From positions 1 through 10,673 of the forward strand of contig CAMAXB010000081.1 of NCBI GenBank assembly GCA_945862035.1: a DNA stretch of 10,673 nt. Direction: 5' to 3'. Origin of the DNA: Opitutus sp. GAS368. GTDB taxonomy: Bacteria; Verrucomicrobiota; Verrucomicrobiia; Opitutales; Opitutaceae. The position numbers and the translations under genes are program-made. This document shows, one piece after another, positions 1 through 6,912 of this stretch; the first letter of the stretch is position 1; each line of letters begins with the position of its first letter. The notes beneath the pieces are model-generated. The model saw only the letters and a list, made by a program, of their open reading frames with translations. It made no database searches and was not told where the DNA came from.

Positions 1-1673
1 ACGCGCTCCACATCCGGATTGATGCCGCTGATCAGCAGGTATCGCTTCGATTTCCGCAGATACTCGTGCAGCTGCAGCAACGACATCACGGACGTGGCGT
101 CGAGATGCCGCGCATTCTTCATGCGCAGAATGACCACCCGGATCTGATCGTCATCGGCCAGGTACCGCACCTGTTCCTGAAAGAGATCGGCCGCCCCGAA
201 GAAGAGCTCCCCCTCCACATGCACGATCGAGATCGCGGGATTTCCCCGCTGCTTCTTGTCCTCAAGTTCCGAAAGCTGCCCGGTCCCGTCAAATGCATAC
301 TCCACCAGCGAGGGCGCGCTCGCCTTGCGCAGAAAGAGCGCGAGCGAAATGCCAATACCGACGTAGACCGCCGTATCGAGCTGCAGAAAGAGCGCAGCAC
401 TCAGGGTCACCCAGAAAACTACCGCATCCGACTGGGTCGACCGGCGGGTGATCCGGATCTGCTCGAGATTGATCAGCTTGAGCGAAATCAGGATCAGCAG
501 CGCCGCGAGGACCGCAACCGGGATGTAGTTCACAACTGCAGCGGTCAATCCGAGGATGATCAGGACAAAGCCGCTGCTGAAGATCGGCGCAAGTTGCGTG
601 CGGCCACCGGCCTCGTAGCAGACCACGCTGCGAATAAAGGATGACGAGCCGGGCATGGCGCCAAACGCGGTCGATGCGATGTTGCCGGCCCCCATGGCGA
701 TGAGCTCCTGATTGGGATTCACCTTCTGGCCCGATCGCGCCGCGATGCTCTTGGTGATGGAGATGGCCTCCAGCATCCCGAGGATCGCCGCCGCCAGCGC
801 CACGCTCGCGAGGGCCGGCACGAGGCGCAGGCCGTTCTCATTAGTCGGGAAACCCACAAAAAGCGGCATCTGCCCCGCCACTTCGCCGGCATCGCGAACG
901 AGCGGAACACCGAATGCCGCCAGATCGAAAAACACGGCCACCGCCCCGAACACGCCAATCGTAATCAGCCCGTCCGGCCAGCGGGGACGCAGGCGGCGGA
1001 TGAGGATCATGAGCAGAAGACTCGCCACCCCCACGCCGGCCGTCATCGGGTTGAGCTCAAAGCGCGCGAGGCTGTTGAGAATGTGAATGATCGTTCCCGG
1101 CAGGCTGACGTCCGCCGGGCTGCCCAGTCCGAGCAGATTGCCAATCTGCCCCACCCCAATGAGGATGCCCACCGCAGTGCTGTAGGCCACAATCACGGTC
1201 CGCGAGATGAAGTGCGTCAGGTTACCCAGCTTGAAGAATCCCGCGGCAATCTGGATCGCGCCGATCATCAGCCCCAGCACGAGCACCTTCTGCAGGGACG
1301 TCAGCGGGACGTGCGCCACCGTCAGGAGCGCACCGGCCAGAATGATGGAGATGGTGTTCGTCGGGCCAAACACCAGATGGCGCGAGGAACTGAAGACCGC
1401 ACAAAAGAAGGAACCAATGATTGCGGTGACCAGCACCGCCTGGACCGGAATACCCACCAGCAACGCGAAACCGATCGCCTGGGGAATGGTGACGATCGCC
1501 ACCATCAGGCCCGCTGTCGCATCCGCCTTGAGCTTCGTCAGGGAATAGCGCTTGAGTTCCCGCCAGACGGGCGGGACCGGATCCCGCTTGAGGTAGTCCG
1601 CGACATCGGCGAGGCCCTCAACCGCTTCGTTGAGAACCTTGGTCGCCTGATCGGTCCGCGGATTGGTCGCCAC
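1..1673 (-). CDS. SulP-family anion permease with C-terminal STAS domain (3' end outside window)
   Basis: Inner-membrane anion transporter of the SulP/SLC26 family, likely carrying sulfate, bicarbonate or a similar anion; the substrate cannot be read from sequence. Reading the minus strand from 1673 gives 557 codons with no stop before the window edge. After a soluble N-terminus of about 45 residues come repeated hydrophobic segments (about 52-445). Family signatures include SSSRHLVFGPT (95-105) and NQELIAMGAGNIAS (321-334), followed by PGSSSFIRS (341-349). A cytoplasmic STAS domain begins near 480 (VHVEGELFFGAADLF, 484-498) and includes the LDATSV motif (524-529), the usual regulatory-loop position. 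The GTG start at 1673 is preferred because GAGG lies 5 nt upstream and the first in-frame ATG falls inside the first membrane segment. It begins 7 nt after the parB stop, so translational coupling is likely. The missing part is the end of STAS. Confidence 0.93.
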   Translation of the reverse strand, partial: MATNPRTDQATKVLNEAVEGLADVADYLKRDPVPPVWRELKRYSLTKLKADATAGLMVAIVTIPQAIGFALLVGIPVQAVLVTAIIGSFFCAVFSSSRHLVFGPTNTISIILAGALLTVAHVPLTSLQKVLVLGLMIGAIQIAAGFFKLGNLTHFISRTVIVAYSTAVGILIGVGQIGNLLGLGSPADVSLPGTIIHILNSLARFELNPMTAGVGVASLLLMILIRRLRPRWPDGLITIGVFGAVAVFFDLAAFGVPLVRDAGEVAGQMPLFVGFPTNENGLRLVPALASVALAAAILGMLEAISITKSIAARSGQKVNPNQELIAMGAGNIASTAFGAMPGSSSFIRSVVCYEAGGRTQLAPIFSSGFVLIILGLTAAVVNYIPVAVLAALLILISLKLINLEQIRITRRSTQSDAVVFWVTLSAALFLQLDTAVYVGIGISLALFLRKASAPSLVEYAFDGTGQLSELEDKKQRGNPAISIVHVEGELFFGAADLFQEQVRYLADDDQIRVVILRMKNARHLDATSVMSLLQLHEYLRKSKRYLLISGINPDVER

Positions 1674-1680
1674 GTCGGCC

Positions 1681-2628
1681 TCAGGCCTCCACGCCGATTT
1701 TTTCCAGGATACGGTGCAGGTCGTCGTTACCGGCGTACTCGATGACGATCCTGCCTTTCTTGGCCGAGTGCTTGAGCGACACGCGTGCGCCGAGCGCAGA
1801 GGTCAGCTTCTTCTCGATGCCAGCCACGGCGGCCGCCTCGACCGCGGGAACCTTCCGTCCGGTCGAACCGGCCGGTACGGACACACCCGCCTTTTTGGCC
1901 TGCACCAATTTTTCGGTCGCGCGCACGCTGAGGCCTTCCTCGATCGTCCGACGGGCGAGCACCGCCCGCTGGGCGACGTCCTCAATCCCAAGCAGGACCT
2001 TGGCGTGACCGACACTGATCAGATTCTTCGCCAGATAGCCCTGCAGTTCCGCGTCGAGCGAGAGAAGGCGAAGCGAATTCGCGACGCTCGCCCGGCCCTT
2101 GCCAACGCGCTCGGCGGCGGCCTCCTGGGTGAGATCGAAGTCCCGAATCAGGCTCGCGTAGCCATAGGCCTCTTCCACCGGATTAAGTCCCTCGCGCTGC
2201 AGGTTCTCGATCAGGCCGATCGCAGCCGACGAGGCATTACTGGCCTCCACCAGGCGGGCCGGGATCGTCTTGAGCTTGAGCTGCTGGAACGCGCGCCAGC
2301 GGCGCTCACCGGCGATCAGCTGGTACTTGTCGCCCCGCCGGCGCACCACGATTGGCTGGAGGAGGCCCTCCGCCCGGATGCTCTCAGCCAATTCGGCGAG
2401 ATGCTCCGCGGCAATCTCGCGCCGTGCCTGGTAGGGGCTCGGCTCGACGAGGTGCACGCCGATCTCGATAAAGCCCGGCGCGCCGGAGGCGGCCGGCCCC
2501 GCCGGGGCGGACTTGCCTCCCGCCGGAGAAACCGGCAAAGCAGCCTCCGCCGGAGGATTTGAGGCCGGCTTGGCGCTGGCAATGAGGCCACCGAGACCGC
2601 GACCGAGACGAGATTTGGGAGCTGCCAT
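1681..2628 (-). CDS. parB: ParB/Spo0J-family chromosome partition protein
   Basis: CTP-dependent DNA clamp that loads at parS sites, spreads, and works with the ATPase ParA to segregate the replication origin. The 315-residue protein has all family parts in order: an N-terminal LGRGLGGL peptide (8-15), known in the family for contacting ParA; a low-complexity Ala/Pro linker (about 20-50); the ParB/Srx nuclease-fold domain with SPYQARR (64-70) and the CTP-binding box GERRWRA (107-113); the second box ENLQREGLNPVEEA (141-154); a helix-turn-helix (about 166-190) for parS; and a C-terminal dimerisation domain (about 265-315). The ATG at 2628 is chosen because LGRGLGGL follows directly; an upstream in-frame ATG at 2670 lies inside the preceding gene and adds unconserved residues. 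It starts 7 nt after the lysM-gene stop and ends 7 nt before sulP. No parA is next to it, and no clear parS was seen in the window. Confidence 0.96.
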   Translation of the reverse strand: MAAPKSRLGRGLGGLIASAKPASNPPAEAALPVSPAGGKSAPAGPAASGAPGFIEIGVHLVEPSPYQARREIAAEHLAELAESIRAEGLLQPIVVRRRGDKYQLIAGERRWRAFQQLKLKTIPARLVEASNASSAAIGLIENLQREGLNPVEEAYGYASLIRDFDLTQEAAAERVGKGRASVANSLRLLSLDAELQGYLAKNLISVGHAKVLLGIEDVAQRAVLARRTIEEGLSVRATEKLVQAKKAGVSVPAGSTGRKVPAVEAAAVAGIEKKLTSALGARVSLKHSAKKGRIVIEYAGNDDLHRILEKIGVEA

Positions 2629-2635
2629 GATGTGA

Positions 2636-3208
2636 TTACTTGCCGCCGGGAATGAATAGGGTCTGACCAACCTGGATCCTGCTCGGATCGGAAATCTTGT
2701 TCGCGTTGATGATGTCCTGGACCTTGGCCCCGGTGTTCCGCGCGATCACCGCGAGAGTATCACCGCGCTGGACGGTGTAGCTGATGCCCTCCTTCGAGAA
2801 GTCCTCGCTGAAGGTGGTCTGGACCGTGGCGCGCGTCGCCATGCCCTTCGCCAGGGAATCGATCGCCGCATTCGTCTGCTTGGCCAGTTTTTCCATCTGC
2901 ACGCTCACCTGCTGCAAAGTCTCATTCTTGGCTCCCGCTGACGCCGCGCGGATCGCGCGATTGAGCTCCGCCACCGCTTCGTTGACCTGCACCACCGTGG
3001 CGTAGGTCTGGGCATCGCCGGACGTCTGGCGGCGAAGCTCGGCATTCTCGCGCTCAAGCTGCTCCACCCGCAGGGCCAGCTCGCCCGTGCGTTGAGCGAG
3101 CAGGCGGACATCCTCGCGCAAATTGGCGAGTTCGATGGGGATCGACTGGGCCGGGAGCGCGACGGCGATCCCAAAAACTGCCACGGCGGCGCATGCTGCT
3201 TTCCACAT
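2636..3208 (-). CDS. Secreted coiled-coil protein with C-terminal LysM domain
   Basis: Predicted exported peptidoglycan-binding protein of 190 residues. Residues 1-21 form a signal peptide (MWKAACAAVAVFGIAVALPA, with likely cleavage after LPA or LPAQ). Residues about 25-62 form a heptad-rich coiled coil (LREDVRLLAQ, LRVEQLERENAELRR), and a second helical stretch spans about 75-125. A single LysM domain occupies 144-187, with YTVQRGDTL (144-152), INANKI (167-172) and a closing VGQTLFIP (180-187). LysM domains bind N-acetylglucosamine glycans, so cell-wall attachment is a family-based inference. No enzymatic domain is visible, so it may be structural or a scaffold. The resemblance to the N-terminal coiled coil of YbgF/CpoB-type proteins is only general. 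The ATG at 3208 has only a weak ribosome-binding site (AGG). A probable terminator and a large repeat hairpin lie just upstream, while parB follows by 7 nt and is probably co-transcribed. Confidence 0.88.
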   Translation of the reverse strand: MWKAACAAVAVFGIAVALPAQSIPIELANLREDVRLLAQRTGELALRVEQLERENAELRRQTSGDAQTYATVVQVNEAVAELNRAIRAASAGAKNETLQQVSVQMEKLAKQTNAAIDSLAKGMATRATVQTTFSEDFSKEGISYTVQRGDTLAVIARNTGAKVQDIINANKISDPSRIQVGQTLFIPGGK

Positions 3209-3235
3209 GGCGCCTACGTTGGAGAATCTTCCGCC

Positions 3236-3261
3236 AAAAACAAGCGCGCCGTCGTGGCGCG
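3236..3261 (-). terminator. Candidate Rho-independent terminator or attenuator downstream of fmt
   Basis: On the minus strand a perfect 6-bp all-GC stem (3256-3261 with 3245-3250, loop of 5) is followed by CTTGTTTTT (3244-3236). This is the layout of an intrinsic terminator for transcription coming from fmt. The stem is short and ends only 28 nt before the LysM-protein start, so it could be an attenuator rather than a full stop. Seen directly: the stem and T-run. Inferred: termination. Confidence 0.45.
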
Positions 3262-3272
3262 GAGCGTTCGGA

Positions 3273-3357
3273 GGATGCGACGGATAGGACGGATGGGGCG
3301 GATCGGACCGATGTTTTCCATCCGTCCCATTCGTCGTATCCGTCCCATCCGTCCTAT
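3273..3357. repeat. Inverted pair of 9-bp tandem arrays forming a long hairpin
   Basis: On the plus strand, 3273-3308 is four units of a degenerate 9-mer (GGATGCGAC, GGATAGGAC, GGATGGGGC, GGATCGGAC). After CGATGTTTT come four units in reverse complement (CCATCCGTC, CCATTCGTC, GTATCCGTC, CCATCCGTC; 3318-3353). The halves pair as 3284-3313 with 3328-3357: 25 of 30 positions are complementary, the outer 14 perfectly, around a 14-nt loop. The fmt stop codon is formed by the outermost partial unit at 3354-3356. The element fills most of the gap between fmt and the LysM gene. Translations of it give low-complexity peptides that should not be annotated as proteins. Confidence 0.9.
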
Positions 3358-4346
3358 TTCCGGAACGGCACCGACCCCACCAGCGACGGCATGCTCACCG
3401 ACGGCAGTACCGTCCTCGGCGCGATCGCGAAACCCCGTAAAAATTCTCCCGCCGGGAGCATCTTCCCGCCCGGACGCTGCAAGCGCAGGACCTCGAGCGT
3501 GCCCCGCCCCGTCGCGACCAGCAACCGCCCGGGCTCGCCGACCAGCACCTCGCCGGGCGAGCCGGTGTCACGCAATACGTGACACTCGATCGCCTGGCCA
3601 AACTTCACAGGCTGGCCGGCAATCTCAACGCTGCAGGCCGGCCACGGGAACATTCCGTTGATCCGCGCCGCGAGCACCGCGGCGGGCGCCGTGAAATCCA
3701 ACCCACCGTCCTCCTTCGCCAGCCGCCGGCAAAACGTGGCCCGGCTCGCATCCTGGGAATGCTCGATCACGGTCCCCGCCGCGATCTGCGGGAGCACCCG
3801 GCCCACCAGGGGGATGCAGGCCGCGGATAGTTTTGCTTCGACCTCGAGCGCCGTATCCGTCGGCGCGATTGCCACCCGCTCGGCGTCCACCGACGGACCG
3901 GCATCAAGCTGGCGCACGATGCGCATGAAGGTTACCCCCGTCTCGCGTTCGCCAGACGCCACTGCGGTTTGAATCGGCGATGCGCCGCGGTAGGCCGGCA
4001 GCAGCGAGGTGTGCAGATTGAAGGTCCCGAGGCGCGGCGTGGCGATGACGTCGTCGCGGAGGATATGTCCGTAGGCCATGACCAGCGCGAGGTCCGCCGC
4101 GCATGCCGCCAGTTCGAGCCGCACCACCTCGGTGATCCGATCGGGCTGGTGAACCGGAATCCCCTTCGCCTGCGCCCAGAGCTTGATGCCGTTGGCGGTC
4201 ACCTTATGCCCGCGGCCGACCGGTCGGTCCGGTTGAGTGAACACGGCAACCACCTGCGCGCAGCCTGCGCCCTCCCCTGCCAGCCAGTCGAGCAGCGGCA
4301 GCGCGATCGGGTCGGAACCCATGAAAACGAGGCGGAGGGCGGGCAT
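3354..4346 (-). CDS. fmt: Methionyl-tRNA formyltransferase
   Basis: Transfers a formyl group from 10-formyltetrahydrofolate to initiator Met-tRNA in the cytoplasm, the standard start of bacterial translation. At 330 residues it is slightly longer than the usual 310-315. The N-terminal formyltransferase domain begins LRLVFMGSD (4-12) and contains the catalytic region FNLHTSLLPAYRGASPIQ (109-126) with Asn110 and His112, and RQLDAGP (145-151) with catalytic Asp148. The C-terminal OB-like domain ends with LQRPGGKMLPAGEFLRGFA (289-307), as in the family. About 20 residues follow this conserved end, and the TAG stop is supplied by the first unit of the adjacent repeat array, so the tail may have been altered by the array. 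The ATG at 4346 places the beta-strand RLVFMG correctly; GGGG 4 nt upstream is a weak ribosome-binding site. It lies 33 nt after the DUF4380-like gene. The usual partner def (peptide deformylase) is not in the window. Confidence 0.95.
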   Translation of the reverse strand: MPALRLVFMGSDPIALPLLDWLAGEGAGCAQVVAVFTQPDRPVGRGHKVTANGIKLWAQAKGIPVHQPDRITEVVRLELAACAADLALVMAYGHILRDDVIATPRLGTFNLHTSLLPAYRGASPIQTAVASGERETGVTFMRIVRQLDAGPSVDAERVAIAPTDTALEVEAKLSAACIPLVGRVLPQIAAGTVIEHSQDASRATFCRRLAKEDGGLDFTAPAAVLAARINGMFPWPACSVEIAGQPVKFGQAIECHVLRDTGSPGEVLVGEPGRLLVATGRGTLEVLRLQRPGGKMLPAGEFLRGFAIAPRTVLPSVSMPSLVGSVPFRK

Positions 4347-4379
4347 GCAGCCCCGATCAACGCGGAACGCCGGAGGCGA

Positions 4380-5303
4380 TCAAGCCGCGAGTTGCTTTAG
4401 CCAGCCCCGGACCGCCTTGGCCAGGGCCGCGAAGGCCGCATCCGTCGAGGGTTTGGCCAAGCCGTCCAACACGGTCCAGTGCTCGGTGTGCTTAACCGAC
4501 TTCCCCGGCTCAAGCGCCCGCAATGGCCCAAGGGTCTCGAATTCGCAGGCGGTCTGATCGCAAAATGTCTCAAAGGCACAGCCCAAGTCCGGGTAAGTTG
4601 CCCCGGCCACCACCCGCGCCTGTTTCACCAGCGTGACTCCGCCGATCCAATAGGCCGACCAACCCGGATACGCCGTGAGGCCGAGCTTCTGCGGGCTGGG
4701 CACCTTGCGGGTATCGAGCCCGATAAAGTCGCGGTGCAGATCCCAGCACGGCAGCGACAGATCGGTATAAGTCCAGGGCACGATCGAATAGCCCGGCAAA
4801 AGATCACCCGCCGCATGATCGCCCTTCGGCAGCAGCGGGATCGCCCCGTAGCCGCCGTGACGGAGCATCGTCAGCGCCCAAGGGGCGCATTCCACGGCCC
4901 AGAGGCCTTCGTTCGACAGTTCGTGCGTGACCCGCAGTGTCCGGTCGTTGAGCGCCTCCACCGCAACGGACTTTCTCAGACCGGTCCGGGCCTCGGTGGC
5001 GGCCGTCAGGCGGAAGCCCGCACGGCTGAGCTTCACCTTGACCGGACCATTATCCGGCTGGTAGCTGCGCACGATATGCTCGGGCGCATGCCAGAGCCGG
5101 TGACCGCCCCGGAGGCGAAAGCCCTCCTTGCCCGCCGAGTCATCCGAACCTTGGGGAAACTCGAGCAGCAGATTCGGACCACCCGCGAGCGAGCGGAGCG
5201 ACAGCAGCCGCGGGCCAAACCCCGTGGGCGCGATCAGCTCAATCTTCCGGGTGGCGAGGCGCAATGCCTCGGCCCCGCGAAACTCAGTCTTCGACGGTTG
5301 CAT
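4380..5303 (-). CDS. DUF4380-like protein with galactose-mutarotase-type fold
   Basis: A 307-residue soluble protein without signal peptide or membrane segment. It resembles the DUF4380 group of the galactose mutarotase-like beta-sandwich superfamily. The supporting motifs are GGHRLWHAPE (66-75) followed by YQPDNGPVKV (81-90), then YPGWSAYWIGG (near 213-223) and GATYPDLGC (near 234-242). A FETLGPLRALEPGKSVKHTE stretch near 255-274 is typical of these beta-sandwich proteins. The His/Glu pair near GGHRLW and the acidic residues may line a sugar-binding pocket, but no activity can be assigned. Its ATG lies inside der: the two overlap by 20 nt, and AAGGA is positioned 8 nt upstream within der, indicating translational coupling. 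fmt follows after 33 nt. Family recognition is from memory of the motif pattern, so the name is moderately sure and the function unknown. Confidence 0.85.
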   Translation of the reverse strand: MQPSKTEFRGAEALRLATRKIELIAPTGFGPRLLSLRSLAGGPNLLLEFPQGSDDSAGKEGFRLRGGHRLWHAPEHIVRSYQPDNGPVKVKLSRAGFRLTAATEARTGLRKSVAVEALNDRTLRVTHELSNEGLWAVECAPWALTMLRHGGYGAIPLLPKGDHAAGDLLPGYSIVPWTYTDLSLPCWDLHRDFIGLDTRKVPSPQKLGLTAYPGWSAYWIGGVTLVKQARVVAGATYPDLGCAFETFCDQTACEFETLGPLRALEPGKSVKHTEHWTVLDGLAKPSTDAAFAALAKAVRGWLKQLAA

Positions 5304-6819
5304 CGGAGCTGTCCTTGGCCTCCTGCTCCCGCCACTTCTTCGGGCGCATCCCGGAGGCGCGTTCCTTGCGGGCGGCGGCTTCGAGGCGCTCCGCGATGTC
5401 GCGCACCTGCTTGCCCACGAGGTCGAAATAGATCGGGCAACCGTTGAGGTGAAACTCCTCGACCAGCCCGGCCTCGAGATAACGGCGGTACTGCTCGGTC
5501 AGCTTCTCTTCGCGGTTGCAGAACAGCTTGATCCGAAATGGACGCGTGCCGGTCTGCGTCGCGTAGTACACGCGGAAGCGCTTGCCCGCGATCGCCGGCG
5601 GCGGCGTGCGCTCGGTCAGATAGAGGATCGCCTTGTTGAGTTTCGCGGTCGGCAGCTTGGTATCGAGCGTGCGGTTGAGCTGCACGGCCGCATTGAGCAT
5701 CCGATCAACCTCGTAGCCGCTCATGGCCGACGCAAAGACGAGCGGTGCGCCCGGCGTGAAGAACAGTCGCTCGAACACCGCGCGCTCATACTTCAGGCGG
5801 TACTCGCGCTCCGTCTTGAAATCACTGATGCCACTGGATTCAGCGAACTCGGGCTGCTTCTTCGCGGCAAAGGCCTTGCGCACGAGGTCCCACTTGTTGA
5901 CCACGATCACAATCGGCTTCTTCTCCTTGATCGCCTCACCGGCGATCGCCTTGTCCTGCATCGTCACGCCGTCCACGGCATCGAGCACGAGGAACACGAC
6001 ATCCGTCTGCTTGATCGCATCGAGCGAGCGCAAGCGTGAAAAATACTCCACCGGCGAGGCCAGCTTGGTCGCCGCCTTGATGCCAGCGGTGTCGATCAGC
6101 GTGAACGGGTAAAACTTTCCGTTGCGTCCCTTGAATTGGAACGGCAGCTCGATCGCGTCGCGCGTCGTCCCCGGGACGTCGCTCACGATCAGACGATCGC
6201 TCTCGAGCAGGCGATTACTGAGGGAAGACTTGCCGACATTGGGCCGGCCAATGAAGCAGACGCAGAGCGGGTCGCTCGCGGTCTTGCCCTTGCCTTCGAC
6301 CGCCACCTCCTCGGCCGGACCGGGCCCGATACGTTTGAGGATCTCAAGACGCAGCTCTTCCTCGCCGCGACCATGCTCAGCCGAGACGCGCACCGGCTCG
6401 CCGAGGCCCAGACGGTAGGCGTCAGCGAGCTCGATCTTGTCGTCGTTGAAGTCCGCCTTGTTCACCACCAGGAGGACATCCTTCTTGCTCTTGCGCAGCC
6501 GCTGGGCGATGCGCGTGTCGAGCTCGGTCAGTCCCTCGAGGCCATCGGTGACAAACACGATCAGCGCCGCGGTATCAATCGCGAAGCCGACCTGCTCCTC
6601 CGAGGCGCCAATGAGTTCGCGCGTGGTTTCCCCGCCCTTGAGCCCGAGGCCACCGGTGTCGAGCAGCGTGTACCCGCCCTCCGCGATCTCCGCTGAAATC
6701 ACATCCCGGGTGACACCCGGCTGATCGTGCACAATGGAAATGCGTTTCCGCGCCAGCCGGTTGAAGAGGCGGCTTTTGCCGACATTGGGTCGGCCAACAA
6801 TGGCTACGGTGCGGTTCAT
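5284..6819 (-). CDS. der: Ribosome-associated double GTPase Der (EngA)
   Basis: Essential tandem GTPase for maturation of the 50S ribosomal subunit. The 511 residues carry two complete G domains. The first has GRPNVGKS (9-16), PGVTRD (34-39), DTGG (54-57), NKAD (120-123) and SAE (146-148). The second has GRPNVGKS (191-198), PGTTRD (216-221), DTAG (243-246), NKWD (308-311) and SAMSG (364-368). The C-terminal KH-like domain (about 385-480) includes TQTGTRPFRIKLF (421-433). Two things are unusual for length: roughly 52 residues between NKWD and the G5 serine, longer than in typical Der, and a charged tail after 482 that overlaps the next gene. The ATG at 6819 is preferred because MNRTVAIVGRPN is the canonical beginning. 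The same frame stays open upstream to 7140, but that part is the reverse frame of the aminotransferase plus repeat. A 7-bp repeat hairpin fills the space upstream. Confidence 0.97.
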   Translation of the reverse strand: MNRTVAIVGRPNVGKSRLFNRLARKRISIVHDQPGVTRDVISAEIAEGGYTLLDTGGLGLKGGETTRELIGASEEQVGFAIDTAALIVFVTDGLEGLTELDTRIAQRLRKSKKDVLLVVNKADFNDDKIELADAYRLGLGEPVRVSAEHGRGEEELRLEILKRIGPGPAEEVAVEGKGKTASDPLCVCFIGRPNVGKSSLSNRLLESDRLIVSDVPGTTRDAIELPFQFKGRNGKFYPFTLIDTAGIKAATKLASPVEYFSRLRSLDAIKQTDVVFLVLDAVDGVTMQDKAIAGEAIKEKKPIVIVVNKWDLVRKAFAAKKQPEFAESSGISDFKTEREYRLKYERAVFERLFFTPGAPLVFASAMSGYEVDRMLNAAVQLNRTLDTKLPTAKLNKAILYLTERTPPPAIAGKRFRVYYATQTGTRPFRIKLFCNREEKLTEQYRRYLEAGLVEEFHLNGCPIYFDLVGKQVRDIAERLEAAARKERASGMRPKKWREQEAKDSSDATVED

Positions 6820-6825
6820 GGGTTT

Positions 6826-6912
6826 GAGTAGTGAGTAGCGAGGAGCGGGTAGCGAGTAGGAAAACAGGGCTGGCCCGCCTCTGCCCGCTCCGCGCCCCCC
6901 GCTCCCCGCTAC
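6826..6912. repeat. Inverted pair of 7-bp tandem arrays forming a hairpin
   Basis: On the plus strand, 6826-6860 is five units of a 7-mer (GAGTAGT, GAGTAGC, GAGGAGC, GGGTAGC, GAGTAGG). A GC-richer array lies opposite in reverse complement at about 6873-6912 (minus-strand units GGGGAGC, GGGGGGC, GCGGAGC). The best pairing is 6835-6859 with 6888-6912, with 20 of 25 positions complementary. The minus-strand array begins with GTAGC, whose TAG is the aminotransferase stop codon. The arms differ more from each other than those of the 9-bp element near 3300. It sits between the aminotransferase and der, 6 nt before the der start, so it would form part of the der leader if the genes are co-transcribed. 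Confidence 0.85.

Noticed and set aside
66..1745. Plus-strand open frames of up to 220 codons opposite sulP
   Set aside because: They are antisense shadows; the minus-strand frame encodes an intact SulP protein with family motifs throughout, while the plus frames give Arg/Asp/His-rich sequence with no recognisable domain.
1663..2562. 299-codon plus-strand frame opposite parB
   Set aside because: It lies antisense to a complete, motif-bearing ParB and shows no family features; long antisense frames are expected in GC-rich DNA.
3273..3357. CRISPR array
   Set aside because: Units are 9 bp, contiguous and without spacers, with an inverted half; no cas gene is nearby.
3092..3661. Plus-strand frames with IRPIRRIRPIRPI-like or HPSYPSH-like peptides
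   Set aside because: The repeating peptides are translations of the 9-bp array hairpin, with the rest antisense to fmt and the LysM gene; not credible proteins.
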